Below, one piece after another: positions 53,727-62,685 of a DNA stretch of 64,000 bases. The notes below the pieces were generated by a model. It was not told the origin of the DNA, did no database searches, and saw only the letters and a list, made by a program, of their open reading frames with translations. Positions within the stretch are counted from its first letter, which is position 1. Every line of letters starts with the position of its first letter. Source of the DNA: Microvirga calopogonii (GTDB lineage: Bacteria; Pseudomonadota; Alphaproteobacteria; Rhizobiales; Beijerinckiaceae); assembly GCF_003347665.1 (NCBI RefSeq), contig NZ_QDGA01000007.1, forward strand, positions 62,001 through 126,000, read 5' to 3'. The position numbers and the translations under genes are program-made.

Positions 53727-54708
53727 TCGGGAGGCCGATGAAGGTTCCCGGTATCCCCCACAGGAACGTCCAGAGAAAGATCGAGAACAGCACGACCGAG
53801 GGCGACATGGCCAGCACGCTTCCGGACAGGCGCGGCTCGATATAGCTCCCGACCACGAACTGGATGACATTCAGGCAGGCGAAAACCACGATGACGGCCT
53901 GCCACGTGTCGAACTCGACCATGGCGAGCAGCGTCGGAAAAAGGGTCGCGATGAACGGGCCGATGAAGGGGATGTAGTTCAACGTGAAAGCGATCACTCC
54001 CCATTCCTGCGCGAGCGGCAGGCCGAAGAGCACGGCGAAGGCCCACACGAGCGCGCCGGTGAGAATGCTCATCAGGGTCCGCACCACCATATAGTGCCGG
54101 ATCTTCACGCCGGTTTCCGCGCTTCCCGCGAGCAGGACCTGCGCGATGCGGCGGTTGGGGAGAGCGTCGACCTTCCTGGCCGTCGCCTCGACCTCGAGCA
54201 GGCCGAGGATGACGTAGACGAGGACGACGAGCCAGAAGCTCAGGGTCGTGTTGACCTGACTGGTCAGCTTCTGCGTCAGGCCCACGAGCCAGCCGATGTT
54301 GAAGTGATCGGCCCAGAGGCTCGCCACCGCGACCCCTCTCTCCTCGAACCAGGACGACATCTGATTGTAAAGTTCCTGGAACCGGCTCAGGTTGCCGAGG
54401 ATCCAGCGGCCGACGCGGCCGAAGGACCAGACGATGAGCGAGGCGAAGCCGCTGAACGCCACCACGAGCAGCAGGATGCTGACGGCCAGGGCGACGAGGC
54501 GCGGAATATGAGCCTGAAGCCGGACCTGGAGCGGCCAGAGGAGCGCGATCAGGAACAGCGCGAAGGCGAACGGCGCGATGACGGCCTCGGCCACGTAGAT
54601 CGCCCCGAAGAGCGCCAGGACCACGAGAGTGATCAACGGCCAGTGCATCGGCGACGGACGAGAGGGCGCGCGATGCGATGCTTCCGAGGGAGCCTGCGGC
54701 CGATCCAT
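53605..54708 (-). CDS. AI-2E family transporter
   Basis: A 367-residue inner-membrane protein with about eight helices. Typical for the family are IALLWPLQVRLQAHIPRL, LLEVEATARKVDALPN, the GLPLAQEWGVIAFTLNYIPFIGPFIATLFP block, SYIEPRLSGSVLAMSP and GIPGTFIGLPITIA. Members include TqsA and sodium/proton antiporters; the substrate is uncertain. The ATG at 54708 follows GGGAGAG; the earlier in-frame start adds 14 weakly supported residues. Its last 122 bases lie opposite the end of the metallophosphoesterase gene. Confidence 0.87.
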   Translation of the reverse strand: MDRPQAPSEASHRAPSRPSPMHWPLITLVVLALFGAIYVAEAVIAPFAFALFLIALLWPLQVRLQAHIPRLVALAVSILLLVVAFSGFASLIVWSFGRVGRWILGNLSRFQELYNQMSSWFEERGVAVASLWADHFNIGWLVGLTQKLTSQVNTTLSFWLVVLVYVILGLLEVEATARKVDALPNRRIAQVLLAGSAETGVKIRHYMVVRTLMSILTGALVWAFAVLFGLPLAQEWGVIAFTLNYIPFIGPFIATLFPTLLAMVEFDTWQAVIVVFACLNVIQFVVGSYIEPRLSGSVLAMSPSVVLFSIFLWTFLWGIPGTFIGLPITIAVLAFCAQDPSTRWLAMLLGPPEETDLPVPDRTRLKA

Positions 54709-54891
54709 GTCGTCTCTCCCGGGTGGTCGCAGCCTCGAAGAGCGATGCATCCTCGGCTGCCGCTTGTCGTCATCGGAGCTGCGTCGAGTTCAGGGGACCG
54801 CAAATCCGGGTTCCCTCGTTCCACTCGGACAATGTCCCGATCTCATCAGCAACTCAAGATTCGTTCATCGCCAAAATCAGGTGCGCGACGC

Positions 54892-55912
54892 TCAGCACTC
54901 CGCCAGCAGCACGTCCAGATCGGCCGTCGAGTGTTTGCCGAGATCGTCGGCGCTGGTGTCGAGGAACTCGCTCGCGGCCCGGCGCCCCTCCGTTCGCAGC
55001 ATCGACACGAACTCCCACTCGCCGTTGAGTTTCGACGAGGCGCCGAACTCGGCCAGCATGTCGCTCCGGATCCGGTGCGTCCGCATCCGGGCCCAGCGAG
55101 CGCCCTCGCCCGTTCCGGGATCGGCGACCTGACGCAGCAAGGCGATCATCCGGAGTTCCTTCATCAGGGGAGAGTTGAATGAGATCTCGTTGAGGCGGTT
55201 GAGAATGTCGGTCGCCGTGCGCGGCATTTCCTTCCGCTCGGGCGGATTGATCTGCACCAGGATGGTGTCGTGCGCGTCGGTCTCGCGGACCAGCGGCGTG
55301 ATGGTGGGATTGCCCACGTAACCGCCATCCCAATAGAGTTCGCCGTCGATCTCGATGGCGGCGAACATCGTCGGCAGACAGGCGGACGCCAGAAGGACAT
55401 CAGGCGTGATCTCGCCGTTGCGGAAGATGCGGCCGCGCCCCGTCCGCACGCTCGTCGCCGTGACGAACAACTGGATGGGAGAAGTGCTCAGGCGCTCGAA
55501 ATCGACGCTGTCGGCCAGGATCCGGCGCAGGGGATTGAAGCCTGACGGGTTTGAGGTCGGCGGGCGAGAGAAGCCGCGATGCCAGGTCCATCGCCACATA
55601 GGCGGGGGACGTGTCGAGCGTCCAGCGGCCCATGAGACGATCCAAGGGCGATCGTTGCAGGGGGCTGAAGGCCGCGGCCCGCGACACGCGCCTCCAATAG
55701 TGCTCCAGCGCATGGCGGGCTCCCTCCGCGCCGCCTTCGAGCCAGCCATCCGCCAGGATGGCGGCGTTCATCGCGCCCGCCGACGTGCCTGATATGCCCG
55801 TGATGCGAAGCCAGGGCTCCTCGAGAAGCCGATCCAGCACGCCCCAGGTGAATGCGCCGTGAGATCCTCCGCCCTGAAGGGCCAGATCGACCAGGACCGG
55901 ACTCCGCTTCAT
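54892..55912 (-). pseudogene. Patatin-like phospholipase, broken by a +1 frameshift
   Basis: The first part, from ATG 55912, reads SPVLVDLALQGGGSHGAF (oxyanion loop) and ITGISGTSAGAMNAAIL (nucleophile Ser) up to LLSPADLKPVR, then loses similarity. The second part resumes in the next frame as NPSGFNPLRRILADSVDF and goes on through the DGGYVGN block that holds the catalytic Asp, to the stop at 54892. Dropping one base from the T3 run at 55550-55552 (A3 on the coding strand) restores SPADLNPSGFNPLRRI, the usual family spelling, and about 339 residues. Ser and Asp are therefore split between frames. It may be a true mutation or a base-call error in a homopolymer. Confidence 0.85.
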
Positions 55913-56272
55913 GGTGCACCTCCGATGCGGGCAGTTCGCGCAACCTGGACAGTCATCATGCAAGCGGCGGCTGTCGGAAATGGGGCAGGCATCGAAGCGT
56001 CGGCGCGACGCCGGGGAGCGGCCAGAAGACGTCTCCTGCGTCAAATCGGAACGAGGCGCGAGAAAATCGCGAAAACGTGTCCGTCAGATTGGAAGCCGCT
56101 CCATATAAGGTCGGGGATCATGGTTCGGGCAGGCGGTTCCAAGTCTCAGCCCGGTCATGTTTTTTTCGGCGAAGCTCTTGCAACCCGGCAGCTATGTCAA
56201 CCATATTGGGCGATATCGCGCAAAAGTCGGAGTTTTGCCCCGCTCCCCACCCGGAAGGAGATCGCCCCATCC
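55913..56272. other. 360-base gap between patatin gene and Mrp operon
   Basis: Divergent promoters for the phospholipase gene (minus) and the antiporter operon (plus) must lie here. The antiporter frame stays open upstream through most of the gap, but that part lacks membrane character and is not thought to be translated. A locally AT-richer patch lies at 56155-56235. No RNA gene or clear palindrome was found. Confidence 0.45.
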
Positions 56273-59209
56273 ATGTCCAGTGGCTTGCCCCTCCTGGCCA
56301 TCGTCGCCCTTCCTTTCATCGGGAGCCTCGTTGCCACCTTTCTGCGTCAGGATGCGCGTAACGGCGCGGCCTTTCTGGCCGGAGCCGTCGCGCTCTGCGG
56401 GGCCGTGCTGACGGCCATCCAGTATCCCGCGGTCGGCCGCGGCGGCGTGCTGCACGCCACGCTCTCGTGGATCCCGGAACTCGGCCTCGACTTCAGCCTC
56501 AGGATGGACGGTTTCACCTGGCTGTTCTCCATGCTGGTGACGGGCATCGGCTTCCTGGTGGCGCTCTATGCCCGCTACTACATGTCGCCCGCCGATCCGG
56601 TGCCGCGCTTCTTCGCGTTTCTGCTCGCCTTCATGGGCGCCATGCTGGGCATCGTGCTCTCGGGCAATCTGATCCAGCTCGTCTTCTTCTGGGAGCTGAC
56701 GAGCCTCTTCTCCTTCCTGCTCATCGGCTATTGGCATCAAAGCGCCAGCGCGCGCGACGGCGCCCGCATGGCACTCACCGTCACGGCCACGGGCGGCCTC
56801 TGCCTCCTGATCGGCGTCCTTCTGCTCGGCCACATCGTGGGCAGCTACGATCTCGACAAGGTCCTCGCGTCAGGCGACCAGGTGCGTGCCAGCAGCCTCT
56901 ATCTTCCGACCCTGATCCTGGTGCTGCTCGGAGCCCTGACCAAGAGCGCCCAGTTCCCGTTCCATTTCTGGCTGCCGCACGCCATGGCGGCACCGACCCC
57001 GGTGTCGGCCTATCTCCACTCCGCCACGATGGTGAAGGCGGGCGTGTTCCTGCTCACTCTTCTCTGGCCGGTGCTGTCCGGCACGGAGGCCTGGTTCTAC
57101 ATCGTCGTGACGGCGGGGCTCAGCACCCTGCTGCTCGGTGCCTATTCGGCCATCTTCCAGCAGGACCTGAAAGGATTGCTGGCCTATTCCACCATCAGCC
57201 ATCTCGGCCTGATCACGCTGCTCCTCGGGCTCGGCAGCCCTCTCGCGGCGGTTGCGGCGATCTTCCACACCATCAACCATGCGACCTTCAAGGCCTCGCT
57301 GTTCATGGCCGCGGGCATCATCGACCACGAGACCGGCACCCGCGACATCCGGCGCCTGAGCGGGCTCTTCCGGTTCATGCCGATCACGGCGACGCTCGCG
57401 ATGGTCGCGGCCGCCGCCATGGCCGGCGTGCCGCTCCTCAACGGCTTCCTGTCGAAGGAAATGTTCTTCGCCGAGGCGGCGGAATCCCACGTCGATTCAC
57501 TCCTCGACGATTCCCTGCCGTATTTCGCCATGCTGGCAAGCGCGTTCAGCGTGGCCTATTCCCTGCGCTTCATCCACGGCGTGTTCTTCGGCCCTCCCCC
57601 GACCGATCTGCCGCGCACCCCGCACGAGCCGCCGCACTGGATGCGCTTTCCCATCGAGCTGCTGGTCCTGGCGTGTCTGCTCGTCGGCATCCTGCCGGCG
57701 ATGACCATCAAGCCCTTCCTCGCGGCGGCGGTCCGGGCGGTCCTTGGGCCCGAGACCCCGTATTACAGCCTTGCCGTCTGGCATGGCTTCAACGAGCCCC
57801 TGCTCATGAGCGTGATCGCGCTTGTCGGCGGCATCATCCTGTACTGGCTGCTGCAGAGGTATCTCGCGAAGGGCATCGAGGGGCCGCCCCTGATACGCCG
57901 CCTCAAGGGCCAGCGCATCTTCGAGCGGGTGCTCGTCGAGGTGTCTTGGCGCTGGGCGCGCTCGCTGGAGCGCCTGTTCGGCACGCAACGGCTCCAGCCG
58001 CAGTTGCGGCTGCTGGTCGCCTTCGCAGTCGTTGCCGCCCTGTGGCCGCTCTACGGGCAAGGGCTCGCGGTCGGCTCGCGTCCGGACATGGCTTTCGACC
58101 CTGCCTTCCTCCTGCTCTGGGCTGTCGGCAGCCTCTGCGCTATCGGGGCGGCCCATCAGGCCAAGTTCCACCGTCTCGCGGCCCTGGTTCTCGTGGGCGG
58201 CGCAGGTCTCGTCACCTGCATCACCTTCGTGTGGTTCTCGGCGCCCGACCTCGCCATCACCCAGCTCCTCGTCGAGATCGTCACGACGGTGCTGATCCTT
58301 CTCGGCCTGCGCTGGCTGCCGAAGCGGATCGAAACGGCGGGCGACGGTTTGGAGATGGGAATCCACGCGAGGATACGCCGTGCCCGGGACCTGATGCTGG
58401 CGGTCGCGGCCGGCGTGGGCATGTCGCTGATCGCTTACGCGATGCTCACCCGGCCGCTCCCCGACACGGTCTCGCGCTACTTCGTCGAGAATGCCTACAC
58501 GGAGGGCGGCGGGCGCAACATCGTCAACGTCATCTTGGTCGATTTCCGCGGCTTCGACACCTTCGGCGAGATCGTCGTGCTGGCCGTCGTGGCCGTCACC
58601 GTGTTCTCGCTGCTGCGCCGGTTCCGCCCTGCACCGGAAAGCGTCGAGGCCCCGGAACAGCAGCAGGTCCAGGATGCCTACGATATCGCCAGGCCGGACC
58701 GGTCGGTCGGCGACACCCTGGCGGACTACCTGACGATTCCGTCGATCATCATGCAGTGGCTGTTTCCGGTCATCGGCATCGTGGCCGTCCATCTCTTCCT
58801 GCGTGGCCACGACCTGCCGGGCGGGGGCTTCGCAGCCGGTGTCACGATGTCGATCGCGCTGATCCTGCAATACATGGCGGGAGGAACCCGCTGGATCGAG
58901 GCGCGGCTCCGTGTCCTTCCAATCCGATGGATGGGCTTCGGCCTGCTCTGCGCGGTCTTCACCGGACTTGGTGCCCTGGTCTTCGGCTCCCCGTTCCTGA
59001 CGTCGTACTTCCACTATCTGGACCTGCCCATTATCGGAAAGGTTCCCGCCGCCTCGGCGCTCCTGTTCGACCTCGGCGTCTTCGCGGTCGTGGTCGGCGC
59101 CACGGTCCTCGTCCTGATCGCCCTGGCGCACCAGTCGCTCCGCGTCCCGCGCGCCGCCCGGCCGGCACTCCCGGTCGCGATGCCCGACCTGACGAAGGAG
59201 AATGCATGA
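56273..59209 (+). CDS. mrpA: Na+(K+)/H+ antiporter subunit A fused to subunit B (MrpAB/PhaAB)
   Basis: A 978-residue membrane protein. The N-terminal two thirds match MrpA, related to NuoL: GFLVALYARYYMSP, LVFFWELTSLFSFLLIGYW, KSAQFPFHFWLPHAMAAPTP, KGLLAYSTISHLGLIT. The region about 590-800 has the MbhD/MbhE helices (FVWFSAPDLAITQLLVEIV, NVILVDFRGFDTFGE). The last 180 residues form an MnhB-like domain (HLFLRGHDLPGGGFAAGV). The AB fusion explains the absence of a separate mrpB. The ATG at 56273 is preceded at some distance by AAGGAG. It overlaps mrpC by four bases. The complex exports Na+ or K+ using the proton gradient. Confidence 0.93.
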   Translation: MSSGLPLLAIVALPFIGSLVATFLRQDARNGAAFLAGAVALCGAVLTAIQYPAVGRGGVLHATLSWIPELGLDFSLRMDGFTWLFSMLVTGIGFLVALYARYYMSPADPVPRFFAFLLAFMGAMLGIVLSGNLIQLVFFWELTSLFSFLLIGYWHQSASARDGARMALTVTATGGLCLLIGVLLLGHIVGSYDLDKVLASGDQVRASSLYLPTLILVLLGALTKSAQFPFHFWLPHAMAAPTPVSAYLHSATMVKAGVFLLTLLWPVLSGTEAWFYIVVTAGLSTLLLGAYSAIFQQDLKGLLAYSTISHLGLITLLLGLGSPLAAVAAIFHTINHATFKASLFMAAGIIDHETGTRDIRRLSGLFRFMPITATLAMVAAAAMAGVPLLNGFLSKEMFFAEAAESHVDSLLDDSLPYFAMLASAFSVAYSLRFIHGVFFGPPPTDLPRTPHEPPHWMRFPIELLVLACLLVGILPAMTIKPFLAAAVRAVLGPETPYYSLAVWHGFNEPLLMSVIALVGGIILYWLLQRYLAKGIEGPPLIRRLKGQRIFERVLVEVSWRWARSLERLFGTQRLQPQLRLLVAFAVVAALWPLYGQGLAVGSRPDMAFDPAFLLLWAVGSLCAIGAAHQAKFHRLAALVLVGGAGLVTCITFVWFSAPDLAITQLLVEIVTTVLILLGLRWLPKRIETAGDGLEMGIHARIRRARDLMLAVAAGVGMSLIAYAMLTRPLPDTVSRYFVENAYTEGGGRNIVNVILVDFRGFDTFGEIVVLAVVAVTVFSLLRRFRPAPESVEAPEQQQVQDAYDIARPDRSVGDTLADYLTIPSIIMQWLFPVIGIVAVHLFLRGHDLPGGGFAAGVTMSIALILQYMAGGTRWIEARLRVLPIRWMGFGLLCAVFTGLGALVFGSPFLTSYFHYLDLPIIGKVPAASALLFDLGVFAVVVGATVLVLIALAHQSLRVPRAARPALPVAMPDLTKENA

Positions 59210-59553
59210 TGGAACTCATCTTCGCCCTTGCGGTCGGCATTCTCACCGCCTCAGGCGTGTGGCTGCTGCTGCGCCCGCGCACATTCCAGGTCATCATCGG
59301 CCTGTCCCTGCTCTCCTACGCGGTGAACCTGTTCATCTTCGGCATGGGGCGGCTTCGCGTCGGAGCGCCGCCGGTCCTGGAGAATACCGAGGCCGTCGAT
59401 CCGGCGCTCTATGCCGATCCGCTGCCGCAGGCTCTCGTGTTGACCGCCATCGTCATCAGCTTCGCGATGACGGCCCTGTTCCTCGTCGTCCTGCTGGCCT
59501 CGCGGGGCCTCACGGGAACCGACCACGTGGACGGTCGGGAGGACGTGCGATGA
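59206..59553 (+). CDS. mrpC: Na+(K+)/H+ antiporter subunit C
   Basis: A 115-residue membrane protein with three helices, related to NuoK. It has the FQVIIGLSLLSYAVNLFIFGMG stretch in two pieces and DPLPQALVLTAIVISFAMTA, the most conserved part of MrpC. The ATG at 59206 forms an ATGA overlap with mrpA and has AAGGAG five bases upstream; a second ATG follows directly. The stop overlaps mrpD by four bases. Confidence 0.93.
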   Translation: MMELIFALAVGILTASGVWLLLRPRTFQVIIGLSLLSYAVNLFIFGMGRLRVGAPPVLENTEAVDPALYADPLPQALVLTAIVISFAMTALFLVVLLASRGLTGTDHVDGREDVR

Positions 59554-61169
59554 AGGACATGATGGACCACCTGATCATCGTGCCGATCGTGCTGCCGCTC
59601 ATCTCCGGGGCGGCAATGCTGCTCCTCGAGGAGCGTCGCCGGTCGCTCAAGGGCGGGATCGGGATCGCCACGACGGTGATCCTGCTGATCGTTTCCCTCG
59701 TCCTGCTGCAACAGGCGGATGCGACGGCTCCGGGATCGGGCGTACGCACCTACCAGCTCGGAAACTGGCCGGCCCCCTTCGGCATCGTGCTGGTGCTCGA
59801 CCGCCTCTCCGCCCTCATGCTCGTGCTGACAAGCGTGCTCGGCATCGCATCGCTTCTCTATGCGCTCGCGCGCTGGCATCGGGCGGGGCCGCGCTTCCAC
59901 ACGATCTTCCAGCTCCAGCTCATGGGCCTCAACGGTGCCTTCCTGACCGGGGACCTCTTCAATCTCTTCGTGTTCTTCGAGGTCCTGCTCGCAGCGTCCT
60001 ACGGCCTCGTCCTGCACGGGGACGGAAAGGCGCGCGTCCGGGCGGGCTTGGCCTATATCGCCATCAATCTCACGGCATCCCTGCTCTTCCTGGTCGGAGC
60101 CAGCCTCGCCTACGGCGTCACCGGCACCCTCAACATGGCGGATCTGGCAAGCCGTGTTCCCGGCCTCGCGCCCGCGGAAGCGTCCCTCCTGGCCGCTGCG
60201 GCGGCGATCCTCGGCACCGCGTTCCTGATGAAGGCCGGCACGTGGCCGCTCAACTTCTGGCTCCCGACGACCTATGCGGCCGCCTCCGCGCCGGCCGCCG
60301 CCATGTTCGCCATCATGAGCAAGCTGGGGATCTACGTGATCCTGCGCCTGTGGAGCCTGGTGTTCGGCCCGGAGGCGGGCCCCCTTGCCGGGTTCGGTGG
60401 AGAGTGGCTGCTCATCGGCGGCATGCTGACCATCGTGTTCGGCATGGCTGGCGTGCTGGCCTCGCAATCCCTGCCGCGACTGGCGGGCTGCAGCGTCCTC
60501 GTCTCGTCCGGAACCCTGGTGGCCGCCATCGGCCTCGGCAACGGCTCGGTCATCGGCTCGGCCCTGTTCTATCTCGTCAGCTCCACCCTGGGCATCGCGG
60601 CCCTCTTCCTGCTCATCGAGCTGGTCGAGCGCCTGCGCGATCCCGGCGCCGACGTGCTGGCGGTCACCATGGAGGTTTACGGCGACAGCGACGAGGAGCT
60701 CGAGGCCGAGATCGGCGTCGCCATCCCGGCGACCGTGGCCCTCCTGGGCGGCAGCTTCATCGCCTGCGCGCTGCTGCTGGCGGGCCTGCCGCCCCTGTCC
60801 GGCTTCATCGCCAAGTTCGGCATGATGGCCGCCATGCTGAAGACGAACGGCGCTTCGGTCCCGGTCTCGGCCTGGGTGCTGATCGCCCTGCTGACGGTGT
60901 CGGGCCTGGCGACGCTGATCGCCATGACCCGGTCGGGCATCACGTCGTTCTGGGCCCGCATGAGCGACAGCGTTCCCCGGGTGCGGATCATCGAGATGGC
61001 TCCGGTCGTCGCCCTCTTGCTGCTCGCCTTCGGCCTCACCATCGGAGGCGGCCCGGCCATGCGCTACATGGAGGCGACCGCCCAAGCCCTGCAGGCGCCC
61101 CAGGGCTACATGACGGGCGTGCTCTCGGCACCGAAAGCCGATGAAGGCGCCGAGGAGCCCCGCCCATGA
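59550..61169 (+). CDS. mrpD: Na+(K+)/H+ antiporter subunit D
   Basis: A 539-residue membrane protein related to NuoM/NuoN with about fourteen helices. The proton-channel domain has LMGLNGAFLTGDLFNLFVFF, FEVLLAASYGLVLHG and KAGTWPLNFWLPTTYAAAS, with the conserved glutamate and lysine residues of this family. It is joined by four-base overlaps to mrpC and mrpE. The ATG at 59550 is chosen from this overlap and the family N-terminus. Confidence 0.93.
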   Translation: MKDMMDHLIIVPIVLPLISGAAMLLLEERRRSLKGGIGIATTVILLIVSLVLLQQADATAPGSGVRTYQLGNWPAPFGIVLVLDRLSALMLVLTSVLGIASLLYALARWHRAGPRFHTIFQLQLMGLNGAFLTGDLFNLFVFFEVLLAASYGLVLHGDGKARVRAGLAYIAINLTASLLFLVGASLAYGVTGTLNMADLASRVPGLAPAEASLLAAAAAILGTAFLMKAGTWPLNFWLPTTYAAASAPAAAMFAIMSKLGIYVILRLWSLVFGPEAGPLAGFGGEWLLIGGMLTIVFGMAGVLASQSLPRLAGCSVLVSSGTLVAAIGLGNGSVIGSALFYLVSSTLGIAALFLLIELVERLRDPGADVLAVTMEVYGDSDEELEAEIGVAIPATVALLGGSFIACALLLAGLPPLSGFIAKFGMMAAMLKTNGASVPVSAWVLIALLTVSGLATLIAMTRSGITSFWARMSDSVPRVRIIEMAPVVALLLLAFGLTIGGGPAMRYMEATAQALQAPQGYMTGVLSAPKADEGAEEPRP

Positions 61170-61654
61170 GCTGGTTCCTGCCCTATCCTCTCCTGTCGGC
61201 CGCCCTGCTCGCCCTGTGGCTTCTGCTGAACCAGAGCGTTTCGGCAGGCCAACTCGTCCTGGGCAGCGTCCTGGCCGTTCTGGCCTCCTGGGCCATGGCG
61301 GCCCTGCGTCCCGAGAAGCCGCGCATCCGCCGCCCCGGAGTGGCCTTGAGGCTCGCGGGTATGGTGTTCGTCGACATCCTGCGATCGAACCTCGCCGTCG
61401 GACGGATCATCGTGCGCTCGCGCGTGCCCGGCGTGAATGCCGGCTTCATGACGATCCCGCTCGACATGCGCAGCCGCCACGGGCTTGCGGTGCTGTCGAT
61501 CATCATCACGTCGACCCCCGGGACGATCTGGGTGAACTACGACAGCGCCAAGGGCACCCTGTTGCTGCACGTGCTGGACCTGGTCGACGAGACCGTGTGG
61601 CTCCGGCTCATCAAGGACCGCTACGAGCGGCGGCTGATGGAGATTTTCGAATGA
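61166..61654 (+). CDS. mrpE: Na+(K+)/H+ antiporter subunit E
   Basis: A 162-residue protein with two N-terminal membrane helices and a C-terminal soluble domain. Conserved pieces are LNQSVSAGQLVLGSVL, VFVDILRSNLAVGRI and VLSIIITSTPGTIWVNYD, the last being the MrpE hallmark. It overlaps mrpD and mrpF by four bases each. Confidence 0.93.
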   Translation: MSWFLPYPLLSAALLALWLLLNQSVSAGQLVLGSVLAVLASWAMAALRPEKPRIRRPGVALRLAGMVFVDILRSNLAVGRIIVRSRVPGVNAGFMTIPLDMRSRHGLAVLSIIITSTPGTIWVNYDSAKGTLLLHVLDLVDETVWLRLIKDRYERRLMEIFE

Positions 61655-61932
61655 GCACGTTCGTTCTCGGGTGGGCGGTCACGGGCGCCCAGGTCCTGCT
61701 CGGCCTCGCCATGTGCTGCGCCACTTACCGCCTCGTCGTCGGTCCGCGCGCGCAGGACAGGATCCTCGGCCTGGATACGCTGTACGTGAACGCCATGCTG
61801 CTCCTGGTCACGTTCGGCATCCGCGCGGGCAGCAGCCTGTACTTCGAGGCTGCACTGATCATCGGGCTCCTCGGTTTCGTCGCGACGGTGGCTCTCGCCA
61901 AGTTCCTCATGCGCGGTGAGGTGATCGAATGA
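61651..61932 (+). CDS. mrpF: Na+(K+)/H+ antiporter subunit F
   Basis: A 93-residue membrane protein with three helices. The YRLVVGPRAQDRILGLDTL motif is the signature of MrpF, followed by FGIRAGSSLYFEAALIIGLL. The ATG at 61651 forms an ATGA overlap with mrpE and its stop overlaps mrpG by four bases. Confidence 0.93.
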   Translation: MSTFVLGWAVTGAQVLLGLAMCCATYRLVVGPRAQDRILGLDTLYVNAMLLLVTFGIRAGSSLYFEAALIIGLLGFVATVALAKFLMRGEVIE

Positions 61933-62303
61933 CCATGACGGACGGACTTCCAGCCTGGGCGGCTCTGCTGACGGCGCTCCTCGTCCTGCTCGGCGCGGCC
62001 GTCACCCTGATCGGATCGATCGGACTCCTGAGGCTCGGCACCTTCTATGCCCGGGTTCATGCCCCCACGCTCGGCACGACCTTCGGGATGGGCTGTATCC
62101 TGGCCGCATCCGCCCTCTGCTTCAGCGTGCTCGAATCGAAGCCCGTCATTCACGAGATCCTGATCGCCGTTTTCGTCACGCTCACCACGCCGGTGACCCT
62201 GATGCTGCTCGCAAGGGCTTCCCTCTACCGCGACCGGACGGAGGGCAGCAGGGACGTTCCGGCGGCCGACGACGTGGACGACCTGATCCCGCCGAAGGGA
62301 TGA
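61929..62303 (+). CDS. mrpG: Na+(K+)/H+ antiporter subunit G
   Basis: A 124-residue membrane protein with three helices, last gene of the antiporter operon. It shows the MrpG pattern AAVTLIGSIGLLRLGTFYAR, VHAPTLGTTFGMGCILAAS and VFVTLTTPVTLMLLARASLYRD. The acidic tail after residue 100 is longer than the minimal family length, which is common in rhizobial PhaG. Confidence 0.93.
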   Translation: MTMTDGLPAWAALLTALLVLLGAAVTLIGSIGLLRLGTFYARVHAPTLGTTFGMGCILAASALCFSVLESKPVIHEILIAVFVTLTTPVTLMLLARASLYRDRTEGSRDVPAADDVDDLIPPKG

Positions 62304-62344
62304 GCGGGCTCCGCTCCCCGGATTGGGCGATGCGCATGCGGGCT

Positions 62345-62587
62345 TCAGTCTATGGGGTTGCGAAGCCGCACCCCGGGACCGGCCTCGTCCGACGGGATCA
62401 GCATGACCCCGCCGCGCTCCAGGGCGGCCACGACTTGGGCCGCCGTCCCGGAGTGAAGATGATGACGGCCGTTCTCGAAGTCACGGATGGTGCTGCGCGA
62501 GACGTCCGCCCGCGCGGCGAGCTCCTCCTGGGTCCAGTCCAGAAGTCCGCGGGCGGCCCGGCACTGTTCGGGGAATAATAGCGGCAT
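62345..62587 (-). CDS. Small XRE-type helix-turn-helix regulator
   Basis: An 80-residue DNA-binding protein. The helix-turn-helix is QEELAARADVSRSTIRDFENG, in a form common in Hyphomicrobiales where the domain starts PEQCRAARGLLDW and ends VVAALERGGVMLIP. The ATG at 62587 gives the usual family length; an ATG at 62626 would add 13 residues. The stop is 41 bases from the converging mrpG stop. The target is unknown. Confidence 0.8.
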   Translation of the reverse strand: MPLLFPEQCRAARGLLDWTQEELAARADVSRSTIRDFENGRHHLHSGTAAQVVAALERGGVMLIPSDEAGPGVRLRNPID

Positions 62588-62685
62588 TCCGGATGCTCTT
62601 AACCCAGGCGACACCAAGTCACCCATTATGGTTGAACCTAGAGCACCGACCCCGAAAGAGGAATGAGTCTTTTGGAATCGCAGCC

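Noticed and set aside
54892..55749. A separate shortened patatin gene starting at 55749
   Set aside because: It would lack the GGG oxyanion loop and the Ser nucleophile, both present in the other frame; a single-base frameshift explains both pieces better.
56273..59209. Missing mrpB gene, suggesting an incomplete antiporter operon
   Set aside because: The MnhB-like domain is fused to the end of subunit A, the usual rhizobial PhaAB arrangement, so the set is complete.
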